Positions 48,245-62,900 of a stretch of DNA of 64,000 nucleotides are shown here, piece after piece. Both the position numbers and the translations under genes were made by a program. The DNA comes from Prunus persica (Eukaryota; Streptophyta; Magnoliopsida; Rosales; Rosaceae). The DNA lies in the NCBI RefSeq assembly GCF_000346465.2, contig NC_034014.1:5834507-5898506 (forward strand). Direction: 5' to 3'. Position 1 is the stretch's first letter, and every line of letters starts with the position of its first letter. The notes under the pieces are model-generated. The model saw nothing but the letters and a program-made list of their open reading frames with translations, searched no databases and was not told the DNA's origin.

Positions 48245-51200
48245 TGAAAGATCAGAAGAACTGCAGAAAGTTGTCAGCCTTAGTGTCTCAGCAGCTTTCG
48301 GGTTCTAAGGCGTGGACTCCCTTTCTTCGTTATTATTGCACTTGATACAAAAAGAAAATCAGAAGTAGTTTTTCTGGCGGTTGTTTCTTTAGGAATTATT
48401 CCCTATGCACTTTCACATGATTATATAAATGTACTATGTATCCTCATTGCAAAAGGTATGTTATCCTCCTTGCAGGATATAATGATCTCTGAATAGTCCT
48501 AGACCCTTTCACTGCATGTGTAATCAAACATTGAGTGAATGGGTGGTCTGTACTTTAAGCACAAATTCATGTTTGAGTGATTTGTTTAATATGATGGATT
48601 CTTACCTGCATAGTCATTTGTTGGATCTATATGAGTATGCATATCTGCTGAACTCTGTACCATAATTAAGTTGTGATTTTTCTTTGAAAATTGTAACATT
48701 CCTGAGAACCCAAATTATAGATGTTGATGTGTTGAGTTTGCAGCCCAAAAGAGTGAGAACCCTTATGGCAGTTTGTATTGTTGTTTTTGGTTTGTAAGTG
48801 ATTGTGTTGCTAATGACTAATGAAAAGCATTGACACACTTTTGCAGACATCCTTGCACAACATACACATTGACACTTTGAGCAGGCATGCTTGAATGTTG
48901 CACTACAGCATGAATTTATCTTACTAAATTCAGAATCACATCAACCAGAACTTACAAACTGGTTGTCAGTGTTCTAGGGTAGACTTTCACGGTCAAATCT
49001 GATCTCTTGGTAAGTATTCCAAGTAGCTGGTAGGCCACCATCTTCATCATCCTGACCTTTGTTCCAATTGTATCACATGATGTATTGTCTTGTAAACCTT
49101 TTTCTGGAAGTCAATGTTTTGTTTCAATTGTCTGCTGATTTGGTTTCAGCATGAAAAAAGAATTAATGATTAGGTAACTAGTTGTCCCATCAGCTTTTTT
49201 CTTTTCTTTTCTTCAAGAATGGCTAGAAGAACAGTGGGCACATTGTCTTAAATGGGATTTTTAAAAAAAAAAAAAGGTTTGAATTAGGGCCTGCTTGACC
49301 TCTAGTATGTTTTGATATCTGGTCTGATGGAGAAGTGCCTTTTTTCAATGGGTTTGTTCCAGAAGTGACAGCTGTTTGACTATAACCATGCTATAAACAT
49401 GTTATATTTCAGTGACAATGATGAATGGTAATTATAGTTACTGTCGTCAACTCATTATAACTGTTATTGCTAATAATGGTAATCATATTTCAGATTCTAT
49501 GTGTTTCAATGGTTTATGGTATATTTGAATTTGAAGACCAATAATCTTTGGAAAGGATGTTTCTAATGTGGAAGTCCTGTTGGATTTATGTACAATGGTA
49601 AAAGCCCTTCTGAACCCTTGAATTGAAACAGATTTAACTTTGGAATCTTTCCCTTTATAAGGCTTCCTTAGCGTCTTTGTATTTAGATAAAAGAAATATA
49701 TTTTCTACTTCATTGCTGCAAGGTAAGCAAAGATTCCTATCTGGTGATCCAGGTCAAAAGTGCCCATTTGTGGAGAGTAGGTGGCGGAGTCTATGAAAGA
49801 GAAAGTAAGAAAAGAGGTAAGAACTTGAGACCTAACTTGTCTTATAATTGTCATATCACTAGTTGTTGCCCACTTTACCAGATGCATTGTGAACTTATGA
49901 ATCCATTCTTTATTTGCTTCTCTTCTTTCCTCTTTATTGGTTTATGTGGTCCATTGTAGATAGAGACTCCTGCAAACTATCATAATTCTAACTATGAAAG
50001 TTTCTTTTCTTTTTCATTCCTTTCTTACCTCATTAAAAAGCTCCAACATGCTCCATAAGTTTTGCAGAATTCGGGCTGTAGTGTTTTTAGGAAGGCTAAA
50101 AGTACTTTCAGTAATCTAAAACTGCTTCTAATGGCATTTGGCAGAAAAATTAAAACATGTCACGTCCAGCAGAAATGCGTCCTAAAGAAACACTCCAAAA
50201 CATGCCCTCCCCTTCCTTTCCCTTCCCTCAATTCAAAACAGACAAAAAAGAAATTGTTGGTCCATCTATGATCACTGACTAACCTAGAAGATTTCCAAGT
50301 TGCACTGTTTTGACTAGAAAAACGGTCATTCATCAGTTTAGCAGTCAACACCCAGTGTGCGATGAAGCATGCTGATAATGACAATAAAAACATTATGTAT
50401 TAGGTGAGTCAATGGTGAAAACCAAAGCCCAGTCAATTAAATTTTTTAAATGTAAACCATATTATATATTAATTATATTTCTATATAAGTATAATGTTTA
50501 CATGCTCACAATATCTACCTAAATGAGAAAGAATAATGACAGCAACATCTAAGGGAAGGGCACTATATGCACTGCACAGATTCCCATATGGGCACCAACT
50601 AGGGTTCAAGTCAGGACAGTGGTGGCCCACCCCAACAGTGTATTCAACCGCACGTGTAGTGGATTAAATTCTTCCCATTTTGTGTTGCAGAAGAACATGC
50701 ATGCCTTTTATTTGCTTCTTAAATGGCTCCTCCTCCCATGTGAGCTATTTGTATAAAAGTATATTTTTCCCAAGTGGCCCGTGATTAGATTAGCCTTGTA
50801 TGTTTAAAACATAATCTAACACAAAATTACATGATTTAAACAATTGTATTTCTTTTGGCCTTTGTGATTAATAAATAATTGCGTGATTCTGTGATTTGAT
50901 AATTACCACCAATTATGCAGCCTTTTGTGCTTCCTTCGATCCGAAGTACTTGTATTTTTTTTTATTTTTTTTTTTGGGGGTACTTTTAGCTTTTGGCTTT
51001 TTATTTAAAGGTGTGAGTTTATGATTTATGCTAGCCATCATTGACTTGTATAGTAAGGAGATTCTGCTGGCTTGGCTTTTTCATGCCACGATGTCTTTGG
51101 CTATGGTGGTTGGTTGCAGTAGTGCAGAATAATTTAACTCATAAAGTTTTCTTATCTACATTATTATTGTCGGTACCAAATTTTCTAACAACCCACAGTT

Positions 51201-52670
51201 AAAAAAATTATCACACGTCCAGTTATTTTTATTTGTCTCATAATCAGCATATCTTATATCAAAACTTGTTAGTATTCAAATCTTGGTTGATGTTTTTTAC
51301 ATGTTAGTCATTGGAAGTCATTGAGTGTGGATCATGATCTAACATTTTGATTTATCTATTACCAAATGAAATCTTTATATGATCGGTTGAGATGTATAAT
51401 TGTGTTAATTGATTGTTTAACATAACATACTGTAATTCTAATATCAATACGAGAGTATATCAAATAGCGATAAAACAAATGAATTGAAATGTAGAGATGT
51501 CCATAATAAGGACCTTATTTTTCTTCAATTGTTTTTATTTTTTGTCAATTCTTCAAATGTTTGTCAATTAGTTGGTCATAAGAAAGGTCTGATGAATGGA
51601 ATATAAACAAGTAACATTATTTTCTACGACTTTTGATACATCTGACTTCGAATTCGTTAATTCTCACCTCTTTTGGACCCTTTGCATCGATGGTAAGAGT
51701 CTCCCTCCCAGCCACCAAAATTAAATTTTATTCATTGTCTATAATATTATTTTTATGAGGCAATGACAAAGACATTATCGGGATTAGTGCGCTAAATTTA
51801 GTTGACTTCCTGTTTTTCTTGGAAATAATATGTCAAATGTTTACTTCTGTCGCCCATATACTTCTTACTCTTATCACAAAGTCAATCATACATCACCACC
51901 CACGACCCATACACACTACTCTAGAAGATTCATTATTTAACTTTGAAGATAAACCCTAAACTTAAGCACTAATTATAATGACAATATCCATTATAGTTTA
52001 AGTTAAAACAACACCACATAGCTCATTCTTACTTATCACCATGAAACAAGTTTGTTTTATCTGCATGGATGAATTTTGTCTACATGAGAGACGTAATTAA
52101 CAATGTGACAATAAACCTCAGATAAATAATTTTTTTTTCTTTAAAGAAATATTCTCTCGACAATAGGTTTGACAATATAATTTTAATCTAATATATTATG
52201 TTGTTCAACATATAAATAGAGAAGTACACATGAATAATACGTTGTGAGACCTATTCTAATCTTGGGATGATAGCACCTCCGAGCAGCACGTTGACTGGTT
52301 GCTAAGCACAAACCTACATTATCCAAGAACCTTGAGTTTATTATATGAGTCCAACAAAAAATAATAAGGAGAAAACTAATTAAAAAGAACAAATTTGATG
52401 AGCAATGCATAATCAGAGGGGGATATTCAATCAGTGATCTGAAAATTAGGCAATCCAGTTTGTCTTGGTCGTTGGGTTGGTGTGCTCTGATGGTTGGGAT
52501 CTCTCTCTTTATCTGTTAATCTGGATCATCTGAGTTTATCAGCCTTTGTCGGGGGCCACACAGTCATCTTAGAGCTCGTTGTTACACGCTCATCCACTTG
52601 GTGGGGATTTGACAAAATGCGCGTGGGGTCCATTAGCAAAGTGGGTTTTGTCTTTTCTTGGATTGCCGTG
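48245..52670. other. NUDT9 3' flank and intergenic, no gene seen
   Basis: No exon, RNA gene or clear mobile element was recognised. Only short shadow frames are present. Confidence 0.5.
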
Positions 52671-52673
52671 GCA

Positions 52674-52796
52674 ACGTGGGCGTTCTTGCGTCAGTCCAAA
52701 ACCAGTCGCGGCCCACCTACGTGGGTCCCTAAGTGCTTAGCCGACGTGGGCCCCACCGCCGGTGACCATTCGACCGATTTCAGACCGTATTTAAGT
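52674..52796 (+). promoter_or_regulatory. Cluster of ACGTGG boxes and TATA-like site
   Basis: ACGTGG occurs at 52674, 52719 and 52744, with GGGCCC beside the third and a TATA-like tatttaag at 52789. ACGTG is the core of ABA/light response elements. No gene with known domains follows in the window, so the promoter role is uncertain. Confidence 0.3.
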
Positions 52797-52879
52797 CTTG
52801 CAATCATTGTACACTTGAATAAATTACATTACCTTCCGGTCTCCGACCAAAATGAATTTGAAGAAATTAAGTGAGATGA

Positions 52880-54401
52880 GAAAATATCAACTGGGTGGGT
52901 TGGCGTGCGTGTAGGGTGATGAAGTAGAGATCGCAACGGGGCGAAGCCGGGATGACATTATTGTCTTCGTCTCCTCGGATAATTGGCGTTCTCATAACGT
53001 TTGTTATTAATATTTGTTCTTTAATAAAATAAAATAAAATCATATTTCTAGTGCATGAAAACACAACAATTTGAGAACACAAAATTCTTATATGTTAGTT
53101 TCTGAATATTCGAACTCGATGAGTTGATTATCGCATGAAGCTATGAGTAGGTTTTATTCCACTCACATTTGTGCTCATGGATATACACGAAGTATCATGA
53201 ATATCACTAACAAAACAAGTATTTGGTTTGTTTAATAAATTTGTATGTACTTTATACAAAAACACTAACTAAAGAATGCGTTATTTGCAATTTTTAGAGA
53301 GCTTTTAAAGACTCGCTAAATAGTGCAAATGACATTGACATAATAGCGTCGTTACTTTTACTATTATACTATATAGAGGAGTGTAGATAACATTGTCCTA
53401 CACAAGAGCACAAAAACCTAATCAAAAGGTGATTTTTTTTTCTTAGGTTTATATATAATCACATGCTAATAAGAATTGAAAGAACCATCTAGAAAGGAAA
53501 TAAATGTCCACCACAAGTAGCATCTGTCACCCTTCATCCTTTCCTTATTGAAAGGCACTGAATTGTACCAAACAAGTTGAAAATCAAATGAAGATCATTA
53601 AATTTTTGAGAATCGTTTTTGAACATTTATCCAAATGCTACTGTCAAACTTAAATCAGATGTGATGTGTGGGATAATCTGAGTCTAGGGTTTTGGGATGG
53701 TATTCGGCGACTACCTCAAGCTGTGACCCACTATAATTATATAACCATATCAAATCTCAAATTATATGGCGTAGAAAAACAACACGGTGCATGATAAGTG
53801 CTTGTTTAGAAGCACTTTTCAAAGCGCGTCAAAAGCACTTATGCTCCATCTTGAGCTTATTAATTTGGTGTATGGTTCTCACCTGTGACGCAACCACAAA
53901 TAGGTGTGATCATGCATGCCCTATCCCCCATCTTTTTCATATGATTCAATTATTTAGAGTTTAAGTCAATCCTCTTTTCCATACTTGCCTAATTCTCTAG
54001 AACTTAGTCGCTTCTTTGTATTTATTACTTTCTCATCTCAATAAAATATTATTGCTTGCTATCAAAAAAGGGAAACCAAACCTTTTTATAAGTCAAAGTC
54101 AATGGGAGCTAAAATTATGGCTCACACAAGAGGGAAAAGAGACAGAAAGATATTTGTTTTACAAAATAATTGTTGAAATGAAAGAATCAGGGTTTCCTTG
54201 TGTTGGGTTCTTTAAGTTTGTTTAAAAAGAATATAATTTTATTGATTTTATTCAGTATATTTTGTAATAAATCGTAATCACAAATATTTTTATTTTAAAA
54301 TATGGATCGATCAAATGTTACTCCTCATTTTTCTCCTTTGCGAATGACAAAAAAAAGAAAAAAAAAAAAAGAGGTTGACTTTTTAAAGTAAACTTGGCAT
54401 T
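52880..54401. other. Intergenic, no gene seen
   Basis: AT-rich; short frames without recognisable features. Confidence 0.5.
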
Positions 54402-54413
54402 AAGAGTGGGATG

Positions 54414-54597
54414 CCTATGCCAGAGTTTCTTCGATCTTGCCTGATCGTTAGTGGAGACATACCTGATTTTCTTAATTTTGATATTAGACCGCTCCGTTAT
54501 TGTAATGGACCTTTTGTGGCTAGTTTGTATTGGCCTTTTGTGGCTAGTGACTTTTTTGGCTGAATTATGAATGCAATCATAAAATTTCTCAAAAAAA
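54414..54597 (+). mobile_element. 5'-truncated retroposon tail with poly-A
   Basis: A 184-bp insert ending in a poly-A run is flanked by a perfect 12-bp duplication AAGAGTGGGATG (54402-54413 and 54598-54609). The body looks like a LINE 3' UTR (aattatgaatgcaatcat...) and contains a doubled ccttttgtggctagt. Identical duplications indicate a younger insertion than the one in NUDT9. Confidence 0.8.
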
Positions 54598-54609
54598 AAG
54601 AGTGGGATG

Positions 54610-56461
54610 ATAGGTTATGAAAATCAAACATAACAACCGAAAAGTGAAAAGAAAACCTAATAACAAACTCAACACAATAATTAACCTAATTAACCCAAAA
54701 CCAAGCATAATTTTTTTTTTCTTTCCTAATTTCCATATTAAAACAAACTTATTGCTTTCAAAAATTTCAATGTTAGGTAATCTGTCATTGTTTAAATTAT
54801 TTTTGAAGGAATATAAATTTCAATACATGTAAACTTCCAAGCCTTGCATGTGTTTTTAATACAAACGATATGGGGTAGGGGAATCTGACCTAGGGCATCA
54901 AATGCACGAGTAAATACTTTTAACCATTAGAACTATAAGCCTTTTGCACATGAATGCATGTATTTAAATTCGATTGTTTACCAAAAATAAAAATCAATTG
55001 TTTGTCAAAAAAATAAAAACAAAAAATTGTCCATGTTTGGTTCATGGAAAATGAGGCTTGAGGATGGGAAATCAGTTGCTTTCCCATATTTGGTAAATTC
55101 AAATATGGGAAGAGGAATGGTTGCTTTTCCATGTTTGGTAAGTCCATATTAAATGCATATTTTTCATGACTATTTTGTTCCCATTAACAATTTAGAATTA
55201 CAATATAGCATTAAATGCATTCTTTTTTAATTTGATTTCATATGGGTATAATTGAAAAATTAAACATGTTTTACATCTTACACAAATCAAACATGTATAA
55301 GAAAATAAAGTGATACTTCTGAAAAAGAAAATAAAAAATAAAATGGTATTTCCGGGCCTAACTTCAATGGATGTTCCACTCCATTTAAAAGCGCGCGTGG
55401 TTCTGTTATTTCGGTTAACTGTTCATATATTTTGCCCACTATTATTCTGTCTTCTTCTTTTGTTTTTCCCTCCTCCCATATTATTCTCATTTTATTTTAA
55501 AATTTTAATTTTAATTTTCTCTCTGAGCCAAGGTTGTCATCAACACCACCTTTAGTACAAAGGGCCATCCATTATTGGTTATAGATTAGTTTTTCTGGGT
55601 CTGATTTAGATTCACATAAAGCAGTTGCTGTTGTTGCAGACATGTGCTTTTTCTAAGTTTCTCTTTCTTGGCCTATAATTATATTAATTTATAGCTCTTG
55701 TCCTTTCTTGCTCCTTCTACCTCCGAAATAAAAGGGCCTCTCCAAAACAAAAAAAAACAAAAATCTGTTTCTTCTTCATGTGTATCCTAAATATCTTTTC
55801 CAGCGTGTTTCTACAATCCCATGGTTCTCTAGAAACTGCTGCTGAATTATATGGGTTGTTTTGTGTTGTTACATGGAGGAGAACATAGAATCTCCTTTCT
55901 TCAAACTCAGGTATGTTGGCAAACATCTTCATTTTTTTGTTTTTTGTTTTTTTTTTTCTAATGCAATCTATCAATTCTGTGTGTTATGAGCTGAATGAGA
56001 AATTGGAATATGTTGAGAAAAATGAAACACCAAAAACCCAGAATTTTTTGTTTCTTGTTGTCATTTTGGGGCGGTTTGTTTTGGAAGCTAAGATTGGCGG
56101 CCTGCCAGAGCTGTGTTTGTTTGTTTGTTTGCTAAGAATTGAAAATGATATTTGCTACATGTGAGAAAAATGTTCAAACCCATGTTGTTGTTTTGTAACA
56201 GGGCACTAATTTGGGATGCAGGGGACAACAAAACCACAATTGGGAGATAGAAACCGAATTCCAAGGTCGCGCTTTTGCTGAATTTCAGGGTATTGTAGGA
56301 GATTTTTTTTCTTTCTTTGACTTGCTTTGAAGAAATGATGACTCTTGTGGATCAAAAATGCGAATTTTGATCTGGGTTTTTGCTGGAAAGAAGAGGAAAT
56401 ATTCCTGCATCGTTGATTAGAATTAGTTTGAGGAGAAGGAGAGAGATAGATAGACATACAA

Positions 56462-56464
<3 letters not shown>
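54610..56464. other. Intergenic and 5' leader of the ankyrin gene
   Basis: No gene seen. The leader from about 55530 on has no coding motif; a 5' UTR intron is possible around 55915-56205 but not provable here. Confidence 0.4.

Positions 56465-56509
<45 letters not shown>
56465..56509 (+). repeat. (GA)n microsatellite in the ankyrin gene 5' UTR
   Basis: About 22 GA units ending 12 bp before the start codon. Confidence 0.95.
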
Positions 56510-56512
<3 letters not shown>

Positions 56513-56521
56513 TTGATTGCA

Positions 56522-58819
56522 ATGGAGGCAGAGGCACCAGCTGAGCAGCCGCAGGCAGCGCCGCCAAGCTTGCCACGGAAAAAGATGACGAAACAGTTAA
56601 CGGGAAAGCGCGATGATACGCCTTTGCATTCTGCCGCAAGATCAGGAAATATGGGGGTGGTGATGGATATCCTTGAAAATACAGAAGAGGCTGAATTGAA
56701 GGAGTTATTGGCAAAGCAAAATTCATCTGATGAAACAGCCCTCTATGTTGCTGCAGAATATGGTTATGTTGATTTGGTCAGGGAGATTATCAAATACTAT
56801 GATCTTGCTGATGCTGGAATCAAAGCAAGAAATGGGTTTGATGCATTCCACATTGCTGCCAAACAAGGGGATATGGGTATGTCCACTTAGACCTTTCTGT
56901 TTTTTTTTTTATAAAATTTTTATTGTTACTTTGTTTTTGGTGGTAAATTAGTGTTTTTCTCTTGTGCAGATGTATTGAATGTGCTTATGGAGGCTCATCC
57001 AGAATTGACTATGACTGTGGATCTATCAAACACCACAGCTTTGCACACGGCTGCCACCCAAGGGCATACAGAGGTGGTGAACTTTCTATTGGAAGCAGGA
57101 AGCAGCCTGGCAACCATTGCTAGAAGCAATGGCAAAACCGCGCTGCATTCTGCAGCAAGAAATGGTCATTTGGTGGTTGTGAAAGCGCTTCTGGAAAAGG
57201 AGCCTGGTATTGCAACACGCGTCGATAAGAAGGGGCAGACGGCACTTCACATGGCAGCAAAGGGGCAGAATCTTGAGATGATGGAGGAGTTGATTAAGGC
57301 AGATCCTTCGTTGATAAACATGGCTGATAATAAAGACAACACGGCATTGCATATAGCTACTCGAAAGGGCAGAGCTGAGGTAAATTGACTGACCTTCCTA
57401 CAAATTTGCTATCAAAGAAACTGTCTTGCAGACATCTCATTGACATTTCATGTTTTGTTCATTGAGTTGAAAGCATCATAGCAACTTACATTAATGGTTT
57501 CAATGGAAGTCCTTGGCTATGCATTGCTATAATGGAACTTGAAAGATATGGCCAATTAGAAAGTCAAATAATAAGGCAGTGGATTGCTAGATTTCAATAA
57601 ATTTCATTTATCACATGATTGAGGTTATTTCTCAGCATCTGATAGAAACAAGGATCTACTAGTGGTTAACTTCTGCCAATATTCATTGAAATCCTCTTGA
57701 CAGTAGTCTTGTACAAGCTTACCTTCATTGACTAAGTTCTGTGATTTGGGCATCTTACTTGCTTTTGCTGGACAACTTTGCCGCATTGCTGGGTTCTCTC
57801 CCCAAAATTTTATAATTTCTAGATTGGTTGGGTTTTATAGGTGCTCATCAAGCCTTCCTTACCATTTATTGGTGACCAAATTACAGAAAGAAATTGTATG
57901 TTTTAATCTGACATGCATAATGCTGGTTGTATGTTTGCAGATTGTTAAGTTGCTACTTGAACACAGTGAAACCGACACAAAAGCTGTTAACAAGTCTGCA
58001 GAAACTGCCCTTGACACTGCCGAGAAAACTGGGAACTCGGACATTAAAGCTTTTCTCCAAGAGCGCGGTGTCCAGAGTGCTAAAGAAATCAAGCCACAGG
58101 CTACAAACCCAGCTCGAGAGCTGAAACAAACTGTGAGCGACATAAAGCACGAAGTCCACCACCAGCTAGAACACACTCGCCAAACCAGAAGACGCGTCCA
58201 GGGCATTGCGAAACGTCTTCACAAAATGCACACAGAAGGCCTTAACAATGCAATAAACTCCAACACTGTTGTTGCTGTCCTCATTGCCACGGTTACCTTT
58301 GCAGCCATTTACCAAATCCCTGGCCAATATGTGGATGACCCGAAAGACATTCCTCATGGGCAGTCGCTTGGGGAAGCCAACATTGCTCCCAAACTGGCCT
58401 TTATGATCTTCTTCATCTTTGATTCCATTGCCCTTTTCATTTCCCTGGCTGTTGTGGTGGTGCAAACTTCAGTGGTGGTGATTGAGAGCAAGGCCAAGAA
58501 GCAGATGATGGCAATCATTAACAAGCTCATGTGGTTGGCTTGTGTTCTGGTTTCTGTGGCATTTTTGGCACTCTCTTTTGTAGTGGTGGGTGGCCAGAAG
58601 TGGCTAGCAATTGGAGTTACAATTATAGGAACAGTCATCATGGCTGCGACTTTGGGCACTATGTGTTTCTGGGTAGTTAGGCATCGAATTGAGGCAAAAA
58701 ACATGAGGAGCATTCGGAGATCATCGCTGGGCAGCAGATCGCGGTCGTTGTCGTTGTCTGCAGTGATTTCTGAATCTGAGCTCCTCAACAATGACTACAA
58801 GAAGATGTATGCAATTTGA
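56522..58819 (+). CDS. Ankyrin repeat membrane protein with PGG domain
   Basis: Membrane protein of the ITN1/ACD6-like class, involved in plant stress and defence signalling; closest by eye to Arabidopsis AT5G02620. Exons 56522-56876, 56970-57379 and 57941-58819; GT-AG borders, 1644 nt, 547 residues. N-terminus has RKKMTKQLTGKRDDTPLH. About seven ankyrin repeats fill residues 30-290 (DDTPLHSAARSG, NTTALHTAATQGH, GKTALHSAARNGH, GQTALHMAAKGQN, NTALHIATRKGRAE). The PGG domain starts near residue 357 (GLNNAINSNTVVAVLIATV). Four hydrophobic segments lie at about 364-380, 408-435, 452-472 and 476-499. The C-terminus is Ser/Arg-rich. No break seen. Confidence 0.94.
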
Positions 58820-59987
58820 AAGCATTTCCACATACGCGCTGCCAGATTTTGTTTCTTCTTTTTGTTCATCATTGGGCGTAAACAAGTCTCTATAATAATT
58901 ATAAATTAACTTCCAAATGTATATTCTCTATAAGGAGCTGATCATAGCTTTTTTTTCTCCTTTAGAATGGTTTTGGCTTTTGTTTAGTTATACCAAATGA
59001 GAAATAGGAACAAAGTGTTCAACCAAACAAAGTCGTTGACATTGAAGACTCAGAAAAAGCACTTGGAGAATCGTTAAGCATATGGCAATCATGAAGTTGA
59101 CAAGAGGGTCTAATCATAGTAAGACAATATATTGGTTGTCATGTTCCATTTCCACCTAACTAATTAACATGTAATGTACCCCTTACAGACATATGTGAAG
59201 GCCAAGATCAGCATCATCAATTAATATATTGCTGAAAATTCACTGCATATGAGCCCATGGTGAAGCCACTACTTTGGTACATGAGATGGTAGAGGTCCAC
59301 CCATTAGCGAAGAAAAACATTACAATTTGGAACAATCCATGTACTTAAATCACATTATTGATCACATCTCGATTTATAAGTAATTTATGTATTTGAATCA
59401 CATTGTTGATGATATCTCTTATAAAGGTGAAATTCACGATCTCACTTTTATGACATATGATTTTGGATTTTAACATGAGATGATGAAGCTCCAATCAATG
59501 GAGTAAAAAAATATCAATTTTTATACGAGATATGATTAGCAATGTAGTCAATAAACACAAAAGCTCGACACTTACATAAATAATTTGGAATTATGGCTAG
59601 GAATGCCAATGCATTATTAGGGACGACATATGATAATGCAGAGAGTCGTTGTCGAGGCGGCTGCGGAAGATGATCTCAAATAGGGACAAGGGTATTCAGT
59701 TGCAGGATTTCCCCTAATTTCTTTTCTTCTTATGTAGTTATTTATTTATATATTTCTGGGACATCCCCAAATAAAATAAAAAACAGAAAATCAAACAATA
59801 TGGGCCTTCTAATGGGCTTCAAGGCCCAATCCAAAATGAAGCCCAATAGAGCCCGTATTACTTGAGAAGCTTTTAATGGGCTTTGACCCGTTTTTGAAAG
59901 AAAAGACTATACGCTCATTCGGGTCGAAACGTCTCTAAACAGAGTAATTGGAGTGTTGCAGACTCGGAGACTCACGGTGAACCGAAA
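58820..59987. other. Spacer between ankyrin gene and UFL1
   Basis: Ankyrin gene 3' flank, then intergenic sequence. TGGGCC/GCCCA boxes at 59801, 59813, 59823, about 59840 and 59875 probably belong to the UFL1 promoter. No other gene seen. Confidence 0.5.
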
Positions 59988-62900
59988 ATGGACGACGAAT
60001 TGCTGGAATTGCAGAGGCAATTCGAGTTCGCACAGCAGGCGAAATCGAGCATCAGATTATCCGATCGAAACGTCGTCGAATTGGTCCAGAAGCTTCAGGA
60101 GCTCCACATCATCGACTTCGAGCTCCTCCACACCGTCTCCGGCAAAGAATACATTACTCCCGTAAACCTCTCTCTCTCTCTCTGTTTGTTTCGCAATGGA
60201 CATGATAAATTATCTGATGAATTCCCTTCTATTTTGTTTGTATTTTCGGTGACGAAACATTTTGGTTTGAATTTCATCCCAAGACAAATGAATAATGTGT
60301 TTCTATATAAACTAATGGTGGAAAATAATTAATTTTTCGTATTATTGCTGTTATTTTATTTGATCAGATATTTGTCATTTGAGTACTGTGTATGTGTGTG
60401 TGATTTTGTTGGAATGATTGAAAATTTGATGATGGTGTGGCCTGATACTAGGATCAACTGAGGCATGAAATATTGGCGGAGGTTAGTAAATTAGGGCGTG
60501 TTTCGGTGATTGACCTTGCGGACACAACCGGGGTTGATTTGTATCATGTTGAGAAGCAAGCTCAACGTATTGTTTCGGATGATCCGGGGCTTATGTTGAT
60601 TCAAGGGGAAATAATATCGCAGTCGTATTGGGATTCTATTGCCGAAGAAGTCAATGACAGGCTTCAAGAATGTAGCCAAATTGCTTTGGCAGAACTTGCA
60701 GCTCAGTTACATGTCAGTTCAGAAATGGTGGCATCTGTGTTGGAGCCCCGCCTTGGGACTGTGGTAACTTCTTTTCCTGGTTTTGAGTGATTTTGGAATG
60801 AGGAAAGGAAAATTATGATATGGGTTGTCTCTTGATGTAGGTGAAAGGTAGGCTTGAAGGTGGGCAGTTGTATACTCCTGCATATGTTGCACGTGTTACT
60901 GCCATGGTTCGTGGTGCTGCCAGGGGTATCACAGTTCCCACCAACTTATCAGTGTTGTGGAGTTCTTTACAACAGTTGCTGCAAGAAATGGATGGAGCCA
61001 GTGGTGTGGCTGTTGAAGGTTCATTTTTCCAATCCCTGTTTAATGGGCTTGTAAAGGAGGGCGAGATTCTTGGATCACTTCGAGCTGGAGTTCATTGGAC
61101 ACCGAATGTATGTGTCATAATCTGGTTTCATTTGGTTTAGGGTGCTTTCAGTTCATTGCATAGGATGAATGAATTAAGATTTTCACAATCTGATTAACAT
61201 CAACTTCTAAAATGTTCCAGCACAAACTTGCTAAACAAGCATTTCAGCTTTGTTATTACAGAATCACTTCAATACATTGACCTTTTGGTTTTTATCTAAA
61301 TATTGTATCTCTGGTACAGGTCTTTGCCAGTGCTCAAAAGGAATCAATTGATTCTTTCTTTTCACAGGTATGGAACCCTTTTCTCTTGCCTATTAATAAC
61401 ACATCGTCCAGATTCTGAACTTCAAATTTAACATGTATGCCTCATTGCATGCTCAGTTGGTCTTTTAATTTTCCTTTCAACTTTGAACCTTTGAATTCGC
61501 CCCTGTTACTTTTCCTTTCCTTTTTGAGACTTCTATTCATTCAGTAGCAGGTGTAAGGCAATTCAACAAGTGTAGTCTATGTGGTATTGGACTGATATGT
61601 CAACATGGCCTGAAGTGTTAAGTCAGTATTTAGCAGTATTTTATTAATTTGTAGAATGTCAAGATTATTCGTTGCTGCTCAATTGAAGACCAGAACATTT
61701 TCAAAGAAGTTGTCATTTTGTGGTTACATAATTTTCTAGGAAACCAGAAGTTTAGACATTTTATGTTATTTCTACCATTTTCTTTGGGAATAGGAAAGAA
61801 TATTCTAAAATGTTGATGATTCGTTCTTCTAACTTGTTCTTCAATATTATGCAGAATTCTTTCATTAGCTATGAAGTTCTGCACAAACTTAGAATTCCTC
61901 AACCTATTCAGTTCTTGCAGGTATCTAATTGCTTTCATGTTGATATTCTGACTCTGGAGCTCATAGAATTTATATGTGAAATATATTTGTCTTCTCTTGT
62001 TTTATGTAATTAAATTTTTGGTTATGCACTCCAATTTAGTCTAGATATCCGGAAGGTATGCCTTTGGTTACTACATTTGTTCACCCCTCGATGATTGAGA
62101 TGCTTGATGCTGCTACTGAAGATGCTCTTGAGCGTAGTAGTTGGTAAGGAAACATCTCTGATGTTCTTATGAATACCTTACTTTCTTTCCGAGTGAATTC
62201 ATCACTTTTTATTTAATATGCATTAATATTTTAGTATGAAACTTTATCACTTGATAGTTGATACTGTCCTTATTCCCTTCCTTACTCTTTGTGCCCATAA
62301 TTAGATTACTTTCATGGATGGACAAAGTGGCCATCTTATTATAATCATCGTGTTGTTTTTCTTTTGGGTGTGGATTTTTTCCATTGGAGGTCATTTAATA
62401 TGCTGTTCCATTATAAATTGGATACTTGAAAAAGTCCTTAAACTCATCAAGATGGTTCTTGTGGAGTACATAGACAAAGAAAGATATTTTGTCAATGTTC
62501 TTGGATGTATTTCCATTATACCGTTATGTTAAGACAACATCGCCATTTCATATTTATTTCATGGTATGATTGGATGGAGCGATGCAGGATTGATTCTCTC
62601 TCTATGCTGCCGATGTCCTTTGGGTCTCAAGATGCATCTAAACTTTTGTCCCTTTGTCCTTCCATTCAGCAGGGTCTTAAGGTGCATTTCTGATTCCAAG
62701 TCTGCCCTTTTGTTCACCCACTTGATCTATTGACTCTTGTCTGCATCTGGTTTTGCAGTCTGATAAAGCAAAAATATTTGGGGAGTCTTATGTATTTAGC
62801 AATGGTTTTATCAAGGTATGTCCTCTGGAATAGATTATATAATAATTATTCTTAACTTTTAAGGGATTTTTAAATCCAGGCCCCTTATTATTTAAAGATC

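Noticed and set aside
52494..52874. 126-residue open frame
   Set aside because: No recognisable domain, biased composition, and it overlaps the ACGTGG cluster; not supported as a gene.
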